Shown here in pieces: positions 17,685 to 26,771 of a stretch of DNA of 64,000 nucleotides. Numbering within the stretch: position 1 is the stretch's first letter; every line of letters begins with the position of its first letter. The stretch covers positions 1 to 64,000 of the forward strand of contig JAGYIG010000006.1 of the NCBI GenBank assembly GCA_018402455.1, given 5' to 3'. Below the pieces are notes generated by a model, which was not told where the DNA came from, searched no databases, and was given only the letters and a program-made list of their open reading frames with translations. Source of the DNA: Opitutaceae bacterium. GTDB taxonomy: Bacteria > Verrucomicrobiota > Verrucomicrobiia > Opitutales > Opitutaceae. Made by a program: the position numbers and the translations under genes.

Positions 17685-18697
17685 TGCTCCAAGTCACCCT
17701 CCAGCAACCCGGCAATTTTACCGGCACGACCACCGCCGCCGAACCCGCGCGCGGGCCGGGAGAGGTGCTCGTCCGGGTGCACCGCATCGGTATCTGCGGC
17801 ACCGATCTGCACGCCTACGCCGGACGGCAGCCGTTTTTCACCTACCCCCGGGTCCTGGGCCATGAGTTGGGAGTGGAGGTCATCGACCCCGGCGACTCGT
17901 CGAACGGACTCAAGGTCGGTGATCGTTGTTCCGTGGAGCCCTATATGAACTGCGGTCACTGCATCGCCTGCCGCCGGGGCAAACCAAACTGCTGCACCAG
18001 CCTAAATGTGCTCGGCGTCCATGGCGACGGCGGCATGGGGGAACTCCTCGCAGTGCCCGCCCCCAAGTTACACCCCTCCGCGCAGCTGACCTACGATCAA
18101 CTCGCGCTCGTTGAGACCCTCGCTATCGGGGCCCACGCGGTCGAACGAGCCGAACCCACTCCCGCCGATTTCATGCTCGTGGTCGGCGCTGGTCCCATCG
18201 GGTTGAGTGTCCTGCAATTTGCCCTCCTCTCGGGCGCCAAGGTGGCGGTCATGGACATCAACGAGTCACGCCTGGCCTTTTGCCAATCCCACTTGGGGGT
18301 CACCCACACCGTGGTGGCGGGAGCGTCCGCCGCCGCCGAACTCACCGCTGTCGGTGAAGGCAATCTCCCCACCATCGTGATCGATGCCACCGGCAATCCG
18401 CATTCGATGGCCGGGACCTTTGATCTGACCGCCCACGGCGGCCGCATCGTCTTTGTCGGCCTCTTTCAAGGTGAGCTGACGTTCAATGATCCGAATTTCC
18501 ACCGCCGCGAACTGACCCTTTGCGCCAGTCGCAACGCCCTCCCGGGAACGTTCAGCTCCATCATCGCCGCGATGGAGGCGGGGCACATCGACACCACCCC
18601 ATGGATCACCCACCGCCTGGCGCTGGCCGATCTGCCCGGACAATTCGAGGCGATCGCGCAGGACCCGACCCTGCTGAAGTGCATGGTCGAGGTTTGA
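17684..18697 (+). CDS. Zinc-dependent sugar(-acid) dehydrogenase (MDR family)
   Basis: A 337-residue medium-chain dehydrogenase. Catalytic zinc ligands Cys38 (GICGTD) and His60-Glu61 (GHE) are present, as is a structural zinc cluster with cysteines near 90, 93, 96 and 103/104 (CGHCIACRRGKPNCC). The NAD Rossmann motif is GAGPIGLSVLQ near 168. The motif set and length match L-gulonate/L-galactonate 5-dehydrogenases and similar enzymes that oxidise aldonates. Coupled to the preceding AKR by stop/start overlap, so the two probably act in succession or as alternatives on the same sugar. Confidence 0.85.
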   Translation: MLQVTLQQPGNFTGTTTAAEPARGPGEVLVRVHRIGICGTDLHAYAGRQPFFTYPRVLGHELGVEVIDPGDSSNGLKVGDRCSVEPYMNCGHCIACRRGKPNCCTSLNVLGVHGDGGMGELLAVPAPKLHPSAQLTYDQLALVETLAIGAHAVERAEPTPADFMLVVGAGPIGLSVLQFALLSGAKVAVMDINESRLAFCQSHLGVTHTVVAGASAAAELTAVGEGNLPTIVIDATGNPHSMAGTFDLTAHGGRIVFVGLFQGELTFNDPNFHRRELTLCASRNALPGTFSSIIAAMEAGHIDTTPWITHRLALADLPGQFEAIAQDPTLLKCMVEV

Positions 18698-18746
18698 ATC
18701 AGACCAGTCCGCACCCGGTGTTCCGTCGCCCCCCCCAACCCTTCCC

Positions 18747-19466
18747 ATGAGCCCCTATGAGATCCGACTCCTGACCGAAGGCTTCCGCCGGATGGGTCTG
18801 TTTGCCGAAATAAAACCAGACCACGCGCCGATCGTCGCCGACTTGACCAAGGTGCCGCCGCCCCCGTCCACCCGGGCGGCCTGGCAATCCCGCGGACTCA
18901 CCCACGTCGCCCTCTACGCCATCGAAACCGCGGCCGGTTCCTTTCTTTTCGCCTACGCCGAGTCGGCAGACCCGGATCCCGTCGCCGCCGCGCGGGTGCT
19001 CGAAGACGATCCGTGGTTCAAGGTCTTGGCCGAACATCTGCGGCCGCATCCCCGGGTCCGCTCCGGCAGCGTTTGGATGCCGATGGAAACGATTAACATC
19101 ATCGGACCGACCTGCCCGCGGCCGGCCGATCCCACGGCCGTTCGACGCCTCGGGGTGGTGAGCCGACTCAAACCCAGCGCCGAACTGACCTACCGGACGC
19201 TGCACCAAACCAACTGGCCCGGCGTGGTGGACCAGATGGCGCGCAGCCACCGCCGCTGTTGGGTCACCTTCCTCATCGAGCAAGGGGCGGACCTCTGGCT
19301 GTTCACCTACACGGAATACGTGGGCACAGACCAGTCGGCCGACGATGCCGCCATGGGCAAAGATCCCGTCACCCAACGCTGGTGGCAGCACACCCAACCC
19401 TGCCTGCACCCCCTCTCCGACGTCCCGGGTGGTTGGACCTCCATGCAGTCCTTGCTGGAAGGCTAG
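18747..19466 (+). CDS. Tandem L-rhamnose mutarotase-like (RhaM/DUF718) protein, two fused domains
   Basis: A 239-residue protein made of two mutarotase-like modules. Residues 1-115 contain GLTHVALYAIETAAGSFLFAYAE and end with HPRVRSGSVWMPMETI. Residues 125-239 contain GVVSRLKPSAELTYRTLH and a matching LWLFTYTEYVG strand, and end DVPGGWTSMQSL. RhaM is normally about 105 residues and acts as a homodimer interconverting L-rhamnose (or L-fucose-like) anomers. The second module keeps more of the RhaM pattern (R-L-K-P, Y-x-x-x-H, W); the first is more diverged. Its position after sugar dehydrogenases fits feeding the reactive anomer to them. Confidence 0.8.
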   Translation: MSPYEIRLLTEGFRRMGLFAEIKPDHAPIVADLTKVPPPPSTRAAWQSRGLTHVALYAIETAAGSFLFAYAESADPDPVAAARVLEDDPWFKVLAEHLRPHPRVRSGSVWMPMETINIIGPTCPRPADPTAVRRLGVVSRLKPSAELTYRTLHQTNWPGVVDQMARSHRRCWVTFLIEQGADLWLFTYTEYVGTDQSADDAAMGKDPVTQRWWQHTQPCLHPLSDVPGGWTSMQSLLEG

Positions 19467-19473
19467 GTCCGGA

Positions 19474-20301
19474 TCACGCCAAACCGTAAATCTCCCGCGC
19501 GGTGCCGCCCATGATGCGCGCTTGCTCCGCCGCAGACAACTTCGCGGCCCATTGCCTCACGGTGTGATACCAACGCGCGTAACTCGACCGCACCAAGCAC
19601 ACCGGCCAATCCGAACCGAACATCAACCGCTCCGGTCCGAAGGCATTCAGCACGACATCCCCATAGGGCTCGATCAAGTCGGACGACCACGCCGCGGCCG
19701 TGACCTCGGTGACGACGCCGGAAAACTTGCAGCTCACCTGCGGCCGCTCCGCCAGTTGCGCGATTTGTTCCCGCCACGGCGAAGGCGGTGCACCCGCCAC
19801 CACGGGCTTGGCGATATGATCGAGCACGAAGGACTGCTCCGGATGGCGGTCCACCAACGCCAGCGTGGCCTCCAGTTGGGGGGCCGTGATCAACACATCG
19901 TAGACCAAACCGCGGGCGGTGACTTCCCTGATGCCGGCATTAAATTCCTCCCCGGCCAAAAACTGCGGATCCGCTTCTGCCTGCACCACATGGCGCACCC
20001 CTTTGAACACCGGGTTTTGGCGCAGCTCGTCAAGGTCGGCGCCGACGCGGGCTGCCGCCAACGGCACCCACCCGACGACGCCCTTGATGAACGGGTTCTG
20101 CGCCGCCAACTCCAACAGCCATCGCGTTTCCACCAGACTCTGACGGGCCTGCACCGCCACCGAACCCTCCAGCCCCAGGGGCGCCGCCACCTCGGTCAAA
20201 TCATCCGGGATGAAGTCCCGCCGGATCACCGTCATGCGGTCATCAATCCAGTCGTATTCCTCGGCCGAGTAGCGCCAGAAATGTTGGTGGGAATCAATCA
20301 T
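19474..20301 (-). CDS. Amidohydrolase family sugar lactonase (L-fuconolactonase-like)
   Basis: A 275-residue TIM-barrel hydrolase of the amidohydrolase-2 family. It begins MIDSHQHFWRY (metal-binding HxH at residues 5 and 7), carries VLDHIAKP (His near residue 165) and ends with FGSDWPVC, the conserved Asp. This layout is that of L-fuconolactonase and L-rhamnono-1,4-lactonase, which open the lactone made by the aldose dehydrogenase. Convergent with the mutarotase gene by 8 nt, and last gene of the minus-strand unit starting at the DapA-type gene. Confidence 0.85.
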   Translation of the reverse strand: MIDSHQHFWRYSAEEYDWIDDRMTVIRRDFIPDDLTEVAAPLGLEGSVAVQARQSLVETRWLLELAAQNPFIKGVVGWVPLAAARVGADLDELRQNPVFKGVRHVVQAEADPQFLAGEEFNAGIREVTARGLVYDVLITAPQLEATLALVDRHPEQSFVLDHIAKPVVAGAPPSPWREQIAQLAERPQVSCKFSGVVTEVTAAAWSSDLIEPYGDVVLNAFGPERLMFGSDWPVCLVRSSYARWYHTVRQWAAKLSAAEQARIMGGTAREIYGLA

Positions 20302-20336
20302 GGCAGCGTGAAAAAAACGGTGGCCCCTGAATCCGG

Positions 20337-21965
20337 CTAGGGCTGGAACTGGTAGGCATACACCTGCGCATCCTGCAGGACAAAACGCAGCCGCACGGGC
20401 TGCCCCTCGAGCTCGACCAACGCCCGACCTCCAGTCCAGGTCAACGGGCGGTCGACCGTGTTACCATAGAGCGGCGCGCAATCAGTCAGCGCGAAACCGG
20501 GCAAGGGCTCGCCCGCCTCATCCTGAATCTCCACCCGAATGCTGCCCGCCGCGGAGGTGGCGAAATTCAGCGCCAGCTTCGCGCCGGTAAAACGAATCGG
20601 CTTGGTGATGAGTTCACCGCCCGTCATCGGCGCACGCACCGACACAAAGCCATCCAGTCGAAGCGTGTAACGCCGCAACGCGCTGCCGGGTTCCGTCCAG
20701 TAACTTTCCACCGCATACAGCGACAGTTCATTCGGCGCCCCCGGCAGGGCCGATGCGGTTTCGACCACATGCCAGGCCAAGTATTGATGCCCGTAGTTCC
20801 AGGTGCCCGGTCGCTCGATCCCCGGCGGCAAAAAGGCGTCGTTCCACCGCTTGAAATGCACCCCATCGCGACTGGCCATCAGCAGGGCCTCGGTCAGACC
20901 AATGCCATACCGCTCGCGCGCCTCGGCGCGATGCTTCCGGTGCGCCAACTCGGGCAACGCTTTCATCGCGTCCGACCAATGTTCGCTGCGCTCGCCGTCG
21001 GCCGCGGCATTACCCGCGATGCGAGCCGCGGCCGCGTCGATTGGTGCCGCGTGTTCGTGCCCGCGCTCCATATACCGATTGGGGAACCCGATCAGCAAAT
21101 GCGGCGCGCGGAGATAGGGTTTGATCTGGTTGGTGTAGAGCTGCTCCGGGGGGGAGTCCACATAGGTCAGGTCGCCGATCACCTCCCAGTTGATGAAGTC
21201 CGGTGACGTGCCGGTGCGGATGGACCGCAGGCCCGTGTCGCCCTCCCTTTCGGGCGGGGTGAAGCTGCGCCAGTAGGCCCGATAGCAGCCCGCCACCTCG
21301 TCCCAGAACGCCAGATTCTGGGAATCAAAGGCGCCGTCAGTGATCACCGGCGCATCGGCCATGGGCTCCCACCGCAACCCATCCGCCGACTTGAAGGCCA
21401 GCAATCCCTCCTCCCCGCTCGAGCGAAAGAACGCCTTGTAGCGAGCGTCCGCCGGGGCTGCCGGATTGGTGTCTTTAAAAAACGCCGGATGCGCCGCATC
21501 CACGGCGACCGCGCCCACGATCTCGCTGCGCATGACGATGTTGTTGGCAGTGCTGCCCTCGAAGGCATGGAGGTTCAGCTCGGGTTTCCGCCAATGAATC
21601 CCATCGTCGCTTTCGGCATAGGCGGAAAACCGGGGATTGGGCTTATCGTTGGGGTCGCGCCGCGCCGCATTCAACGGGTCCAACTGCCACGACTTGTAAT
21701 ACATCCGATAAAGTCCGTCGTCCTCAAAGATACTGTGGTAGCCACTGCCGGTGCCTTCCCACGGCGCGTCATGCCAAATCGAGATCTCCCGCGCAACCGG
21801 ACGGTGCATCACCAGGTGGGCCCCACCCTCCAATCGCTCGATCAAACTGTCCTCCACAAACAGCTCTCGCCGGGAACCGATGTCCGTCACCGCCGCCGTC
21901 ACCACCTGGGCGAGGATCAGCACCCCCAACCCCATCAAGCCATTTCGCATCGTCCTGGTTTTCAT
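20337..21965 (-). CDS. Secreted beta-propeller glycosidase-like protein (paralogue of 27941..29398)
   Basis: A 542-residue exported protein. The ATG at 21963-21965 gives a signal peptide (MKTRTMRNG then a hydrophobic stretch to VVTA); the track's start is an upstream TTG. After the signal comes DIGSRRELFVEDSLIERLEGG. A five-bladed-propeller-like region contains repeated 'AESDDGIHWRKP' and 'MASRDGVHFKRW' segments, as in GH43/GH32-like proteins. A C-terminal beta-sandwich follows (ALNFATSAAGSIRVEIQDEAG, residues about 455-540). No catalytic acid can be assigned confidently. It is a clear paralogue of the gene at 27.9-29.4 kb. Confidence 0.7.
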   Translation of the reverse strand: MKTRTMRNGLMGLGVLILAQVVTAAVTDIGSRRELFVEDSLIERLEGGAHLVMHRPVAREISIWHDAPWEGTGSGYHSIFEDDGLYRMYYKSWQLDPLNAARRDPNDKPNPRFSAYAESDDGIHWRKPELNLHAFEGSTANNIVMRSEIVGAVAVDAAHPAFFKDTNPAAPADARYKAFFRSSGEEGLLAFKSADGLRWEPMADAPVITDGAFDSQNLAFWDEVAGCYRAYWRSFTPPEREGDTGLRSIRTGTSPDFINWEVIGDLTYVDSPPEQLYTNQIKPYLRAPHLLIGFPNRYMERGHEHAAPIDAAAARIAGNAAADGERSEHWSDAMKALPELAHRKHRAEARERYGIGLTEALLMASRDGVHFKRWNDAFLPPGIERPGTWNYGHQYLAWHVVETASALPGAPNELSLYAVESYWTEPGSALRRYTLRLDGFVSVRAPMTGGELITKPIRFTGAKLALNFATSAAGSIRVEIQDEAGEPLPGFALTDCAPLYGNTVDRPLTWTGGRALVELEGQPVRLRFVLQDAQVYAYQFQP

Positions 21966-21986
21966 ATTCAAAGGGGTAAAAAAAAA

Positions 21987-23165
21987 TCACCAATGGGCTC
22001 TCACCGCCGCGGCGAATTCCGCGAAGGTGGGCACCAGCGGCGTGGGGGTTTCCCCCGCCATTTTTATCACCGAAGTTTCGTCCTTGAATCCTACTCCCGT
22101 GATGAGGCACACCACGTGCTCGGCCGCGTCCACTTCACCGGCTGCCACCGCCGCCTCGACGCCGGCCAGGCTCACCGCACAAGCGGGCTCGCAAAAAATC
22201 CCCTCATCCGTCGCGAGCCGCGCCTGCCAGGCAAACGCCGCTTCGTCCGATACCACGTAGCCCGTGCCCCCCAGCCCCCGGCACGCGGAGATCACCTGAT
22301 CCCCATCCAACACGCTGCCCACCTGTAGGCCGCTGATCGCCGTCGTGGAGTCCACTGGGCGCGCGCGCCGCGCCCCTTCGCGCAACGCCGAGGCGATGGT
22401 GTCATTGCCCGTCGGTTGCACGCAATGCACCCGACCATTCGCCGCCGATTCGGCCACGCCCCGCGCGACCGCCAACGTCAGGCCGCCGCCGCCGGCGGGA
22501 CTGAATACGGCAAACCGTTCCTTCCCGAATGCCGCCGCGATTTCATAGCCGATGGTCTTCACCCCCGCCATCCCGTGCGGAGAAATCGAAAACGCACTGA
22601 CTTCAAACCCGGCGTTCAATTCCGCCGCAAGATCCTGCAAGCCGGTGAACACGGCCGCGTTCACCGCCGGCATCTTGCCGAAGTCGGCCACCCGCTGGAG
22701 CTGCGCCCCATACGCCCGCATCTGGCGAAGCTTCCCCTCGGGGGCCCCTTCGACGATAGCGAGGTGACAGGCGATCCCCGCCCGCGCGCAATACGCCGCC
22801 ACGGCGGCTCCGGTGTTTCCACTGGAGGTGCCAGAATAACAAACGCCGTCTGCCGGCTTGCTGGAGATGAGTCACGCCGCCGCTGCAAAAATGATCCTTG
22901 TAAGACCTCGGATTACCGCCTCGTATCGAACCATAAATTGCCAGCCCGGGAGGTCGGGACCGATGCGCGTCGAGCGGATCAGGGCGTGTCACCTTCGCCC
23001 ATCGTGACCGCGAGCGATCTCTCCTGCGGGGGCTCCAAGCAGCGCCCAGCGTAATTCCAAATGCTCGCGGGTTGGTCGTTTTAAAACGCCTCCGGCGTTC
23101 CACCATTGCTCCCCGCTCCGCCGCCGTTTCAGCGGCCATGTGTTTTCCGTCCTCTGCTCACTCAT
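21987..23165 (-). pseudogene. Threonine-synthase-like PLP enzyme, multiple frameshifts
   Basis: Only the C-terminal 271 codons are open, but the rest is readable in other frames. IWNYAGR leads into VTMGEGDTP. A one-base loss then leads to LIRSTRI...FMVRYEAV. Another leads to NPRSYKDHF (PLP-binding Lys), then GVTHLQ. A final shift leads to VCYSGTSSGNTGAAVAAY and the long intact remainder with the phosphate loop SPAGGGGLTLAVARG. The order is that of threonine synthase (GEGDTPL, NPTGSYKDR, GNTGAA). At least four one-base changes lie within about 260 bp. A start near ATG 23163-23165 is a guess. In this catabolic context it may act on a hydroxy amino acid or sugar-derived substrate. Confidence 0.75.
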
Positions 23166-23169
23166 GACG

Positions 23170-24150
23170 GCTGATCCTTCCATCGTCGGTCTGCCGCCTT
23201 GGGCCACGCTGGCGGGCCGGGATGCTATCACTAACGATTTGGCGAGGGTGACTCGGGTTTGATGCGTGGATTTGGCGGGCCGGGCCGGGTCCCGTATTGG
23301 TCGTCGCCAAATGGCGCCACCCATGGCGACGATGAGGGTCCCACGCTGCCAGCCGTTGGGTCGATCGGGGACTTCCCCGATCTCCGGGGCACGGTGGTTC
23401 TCATACCGGTGCGCGAACGAAGGCGCTTTCAGCGTCGGCCAACGCTGCCACCTGACGGACGGCGGAATCTGGCGCGCGCATTTCCCGGCGATCCCAACGG
23501 TGCCGACGCCTCGACTCGCGCACCTCTTCGAAACGCGTGCTGGCCCACGCAACCCACTACGTCGATCGTATTGTGGCGGCCAGGCCTCCTCGAAATTCAC
23601 CCGTGGGTCGGCTACACGTGGGCGAAGGTGCACACAGACCTGCCGCCATGGCGGCTTGCTTGATTCACCGGCAGTGGTCCGTCTCTACCTGCCGGGGGCG
23701 CACCTCGCGCGGCGCTGATCAGCCGGATTCCCGCCATCTATACCGAATGTCATGGTGCCGGTGGCGCGCCCCGCCGACCTGATGGCGCGGATCGTGGGCT
23801 GCAGAATCTGTTGGTCGAGATCGGTTTCGCGCCGGACTTAAATCTCCTCGCACCACAACGTTTCACCAGTCCACCGATGCCGAGGAAACGCACTTGCAGG
23901 TCCACCACTCCTGCGCCGCACGCCGGTATTTCCGAGCCTCGGTGGAATTGATTGATTCCGTCGCTGCAGCGATCAACTGGATTGAGCGGCTGCGGCCGAA
24001 GGTCGCCAACTCGATCTTCGCCGCGACCCAGGCACGGTGGTGCTGCGTCGTCATCAGCGGTCGGTGCAGCCCGGCGACGCGCTGTTGGTGGTCGTTCCGA
24101 CCTGAATCGACCCGGTTCATGCAAGGCAGCGCGAAGGCGTCGATGACCCA
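23170..24150. other. About 1 kb with no readable gene, between two broken minus-strand genes
   Basis: No frame on either strand carries a recognisable family signature over more than about 20 residues. The ORFs listed here (for example 22989..23633 minus and 23863..24120 minus) look like random GC-rich translations. Given that both flanking minus-strand genes are frameshifted, the stretch probably once encoded a protein of about 300 residues in the same operon, now too altered to read. A dehydratase would fill the missing pathway step, but I cannot support that from the sequence. Confidence 0.5.
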
Positions 24151-24827
24151 GGTCCGGCTTCACGAATTTTTTGCTTGATCTGGAACAGAGAAAGGCAAAC
24201 GCCTCGGGCGATGTCTTTGAAGCTCACTGGGCCCCAGGGCGTTCCGCGCGCATGCCGGAATCGAGTCCTGTTCGGTCACTTTGGCGGACGCCGCCGACGA
24301 AATCCACCGATATCCCCCGGCGCCACTGCCACGACCCGAATACCATCGGCGGCCAGTTCGCGGCCAGATTGTGACTGATCCGATCGCCGCCTGCGGCGAG
24401 ACTATCGCGCCAGCCTGGGGCTGTTCCAATCGAGGACACCTGCACGATCACGCTCGCCCGCTTCTATGCAGGTGGGGCACCGCGGCCTGCGAGCAGAAGA
24501 TCGCCACCTAAATTACCTTCGTCACGGGCGGTCAAAATGATCCGCGGTCAACTTCCGTCCAAGGTGGCCAATACGCCGCCCCGACCACGCCGCATTATTG
24601 ACCAAAACATCCAGTCCCCAGCACCGCGCCGCGGCATCGATAAAGGTTTGGCACTGCGCCGCATCCCCACGTCCACCGCCAAGGCCGTGACCCGATCGCC
24701 ATACTTTTGCCGCAACGTGGTTGGCGAACGCTACGTCTACGACGACGTGAGCGCCGTCCGCCAGCAACCGTTCGGTGATGGCGCGACCGATGTTCGTCGC
24801 TCCTCCGGTGACAATAGCCCGTAACAT
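24150..24827 (-). pseudogene. Short-chain dehydrogenase, frameshifted
   Basis: The start MLRAIVTGGATNIGRAI (ATG at 24825-24827) is a clean SDR cofactor-binding motif, followed by DVLVNNAAW. After about 100 codons the frame breaks. Later SDR landmarks appear in other frames: VQVSSIGTAPGW (active-site serine region), ELAADGIRVVAVAPGDI (the post-active-site strand) and FKDIARGV. The YxxxK segment is not readable. In the L-fucose/L-rhamnose non-phosphorylating pathways, SDRs oxidise the 2-keto-3-deoxy acid, which fits the adjacent aldolase. Confidence 0.75.
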
Positions 24828-24875
24828 CCGCTCAGGGTGCTTCGCTTCCGGCATGGGGGCAAGAATCACCGGAAG

Positions 24876-25784
24876 CTAAACCGCCCCGGCCGTCGCATAG
24901 GTTTCGATGAATTCCCGGCACTCGGCCGTGAGCGGATACTCCAGATACGAGGCGGTCGTCGCGAACACCCCTTGCCGCACCAAGCAGTGCTTCAACCCGG
25001 TCAACCAACACGCGATGGCCTCACCGCCATAGATGCCATACAGCACCCGCCGCATCGCCGCATCCATCCGGCGAGCCTCCTCCCCATCCCCTCTCGCCAC
25101 CGCCGCCACGATCTGCCGCAACATCGGCATCACCACCACGGCGCCCCCAAACAGGCAACCGTCGTAGCCCGCCTCGAGGTATTCGACGCCGCGGAACTCA
25201 TCGCCATTCAAAAGCTGCAGGCCTGGATTCGTGGCCCGCGCCACCAACGCCGCCGCCCGCCGCGCCGGATCCCCCGAGCTGTCCTTCACCATCACCACGT
25301 TCGGCAAGCCATACACCTCCGGCAGCCGCTCGACCGGAATGACCACCGGTCGGTGCGAACCCAGATCGTAGATCGCCATCGGCAAGGCACTCGCGTTGAC
25401 CGCCGCGGTGAACAACGCGACCACCCGGTCCGGGGTGGCATTCATGAAGGTCGCGGGCGAGGCCATCACCGCAATGTCCGCCCCCGCCTCGCCGACCCGG
25501 GCAACGTTGTCGAGGATGCGGGGCACCGAGTTATCCGAAACCTGCGCCGCCAGCTGCAAACCATCACCCGCAGCCGCCTTGGCCGCTTGAATCAACCGCA
25601 CTTTTTCGCGCTCCGGCAGCCAGGGCCCCTCCCCACAGGTGCCCGCCAACAGCACCCCGGTCATGCCTCCGGCAATCGACGCCGTGATCATGCGGGCGAC
25701 CGAATCTTCGTCCACCGTGAGGTCGTCGAGAAGGGGAGTCGGTAATGCGGACCAAAGTTTGATTTCCCGGGGCGCTGGCATCAT
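24876..25784 (-). CDS. DapA-family aldolase (2-keto-3-deoxy acid aldolase / DHDPS-like)
   Basis: A 302-residue class I TIM-barrel lyase started at ATG 25782-25784 (a second ATG follows immediately). Family marks are GTCGEGPWL near residue 46 (pyruvyl-binding GT[ST]GE), Tyr in AIYDLG near 135 and the Schiff-base Lys in VVMVKDSSGD near 164. The lone Cys in GTCGE and the surrounding sugar-acid genes argue for a KDG/KDF-type or trans-o-hydroxybenzylidene-type aldolase, not lysine synthesis. It heads the minus-strand unit that contains the broken SDR, the threonine-synthase-like gene, the propeller protein and the lactonase. Confidence 0.82.
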   Translation of the reverse strand: MMPAPREIKLWSALPTPLLDDLTVDEDSVARMITASIAGGMTGVLLAGTCGEGPWLPEREKVRLIQAAKAAAGDGLQLAAQVSDNSVPRILDNVARVGEAGADIAVMASPATFMNATPDRVVALFTAAVNASALPMAIYDLGSHRPVVIPVERLPEVYGLPNVVMVKDSSGDPARRAAALVARATNPGLQLLNGDEFRGVEYLEAGYDGCLFGGAVVVMPMLRQIVAAVARGDGEEARRMDAAMRRVLYGIYGGEAIACWLTGLKHCLVRQGVFATTASYLEYPLTAECREFIETYATAGAV

Positions 25785-25842
25785 GGCTATACGAATCACC
25801 ATTGGTTGCTCCGCGCTAGAACCAAATTACCCCCACCCCCTT

Positions 25843-26739
25843 ATGTTGATCTCCCGCTGCCTACTCCTCGCTCTATTCGCCACCCTGAGCTCTGCCGCTC
25901 CGCTTACCGACCGCGCCATCGCAACGCTGCGCGAGGTGCTCGAAGTCGGTAACCCCGTGGATCAAATCCATGCGGCCGAGGTGCTGATTCCGTTTGGGGC
26001 CAGTCGCGTGGTTTGGGAGCACTACTATCCCCGCCGGTTTGAGCAGGATGAGACGCCCATCTTTCGGATCACCAATTGGCGCGCCTTGGCCCGGGTCGAT
26101 CGCACCCCCGAGGCCCGGCAGATCTGGATCAATAAAATCTTCGCCATTGCCACCACGCCCGGCCTGCCCGATCGCGTGCACGCCGCCGAGTCCGCCGCCA
26201 AACTGAAGGCCCCGCCTCCCCCGCACGTCATCGCCTCCCTGCAAACGTGGGCCGCCGATGCCCCGGACAAGGATGCCGCCTTCGCCTGGTGGGGTGTCTG
26301 GTCCGATCACCTCCCCACGGCCGCGAATGAACAGGTCATCGACTGGTTGGAGAACGGCGACGGTGATACCCGGCTGCGGGTCGCCTATATGCTGGCCCGC
26401 CTGCAACCCACGGACCCGGCGGTGCTTGCCGCGCTCGCCGCCGCCGCCAATGCCGCCACAGAGGTCAATCTGGTGAACACCGTGGTCGTCGCCAACGCGC
26501 ACTTCTTAAATGCCTCGCCCGCGGACATGCCGCAGTGGCGCGCCTTCCTGGAGGCCGCCATCGCCACCAGTGATCCTTTGCTGATCTTCCACAGCGTGCA
26601 GGGCATTATGCCCTACTACCAGCCAAGCGACATTCCCGACTACCTGCCGCTCCTCGATCACCCCGCCCCCGACGCCCGCACCTCCGCCGCCTGGGTGATC
26701 CTCGCCGCCAGCACCCGCGACCGGAACCCGGTTCGGTAG
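25843..26739 (+). CDS. Secreted HEAT-like repeat protein of unknown function
   Basis: A 298-residue product from ATG 25843 (MLISRCLLLALFATLSSA signal peptide; the ORF-track start at 25639 lies inside the neighbouring gene on the other strand). The mature part is all-helical. Repeated units of about 30-35 residues (HAAEVLIPFGA, HAAESAAKLKA, RVAYMLARLQP, SAAWVILAAS) are typical of HEAT/PBS-lyase repeats, which mediate protein contacts. It is divergent from the aldolase gene (58-nt spacer) and convergent with the sialidase-like gene. Probably periplasmic or cell-surface accessory protein of the glycan locus. Confidence 0.6.
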   Translation: MLISRCLLLALFATLSSAAPLTDRAIATLREVLEVGNPVDQIHAAEVLIPFGASRVVWEHYYPRRFEQDETPIFRITNWRALARVDRTPEARQIWINKIFAIATTPGLPDRVHAAESAAKLKAPPPPHVIASLQTWAADAPDKDAAFAWWGVWSDHLPTAANEQVIDWLENGDGDTRLRVAYMLARLQPTDPAVLAALAAAANAATEVNLVNTVVVANAHFLNASPADMPQWRAFLEAAIATSDPLLIFHSVQGIMPYYQPSDIPDYLPLLDHPAPDARTSAAWVILAASTRDRNPVR

Positions 26740-26771
26740 GGAAGTGTTTTCATGGAGGGGTTTAAGCAGGT

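Noticed and set aside
22989-23633. 214-residue minus-strand ORF
   Set aside because: Parts of it lie over the threonine-synthase remnant in the wrong frame and it carries no family signature; treated as a chance frame in decayed sequence.
23881-24060. Possible plus-strand coding reads such as VQPGDALLVVVPT in the unreadable gap
   Set aside because: They last fewer than 30 residues and resemble chance strings in GC-rich DNA; the flanking genes are on the minus strand.
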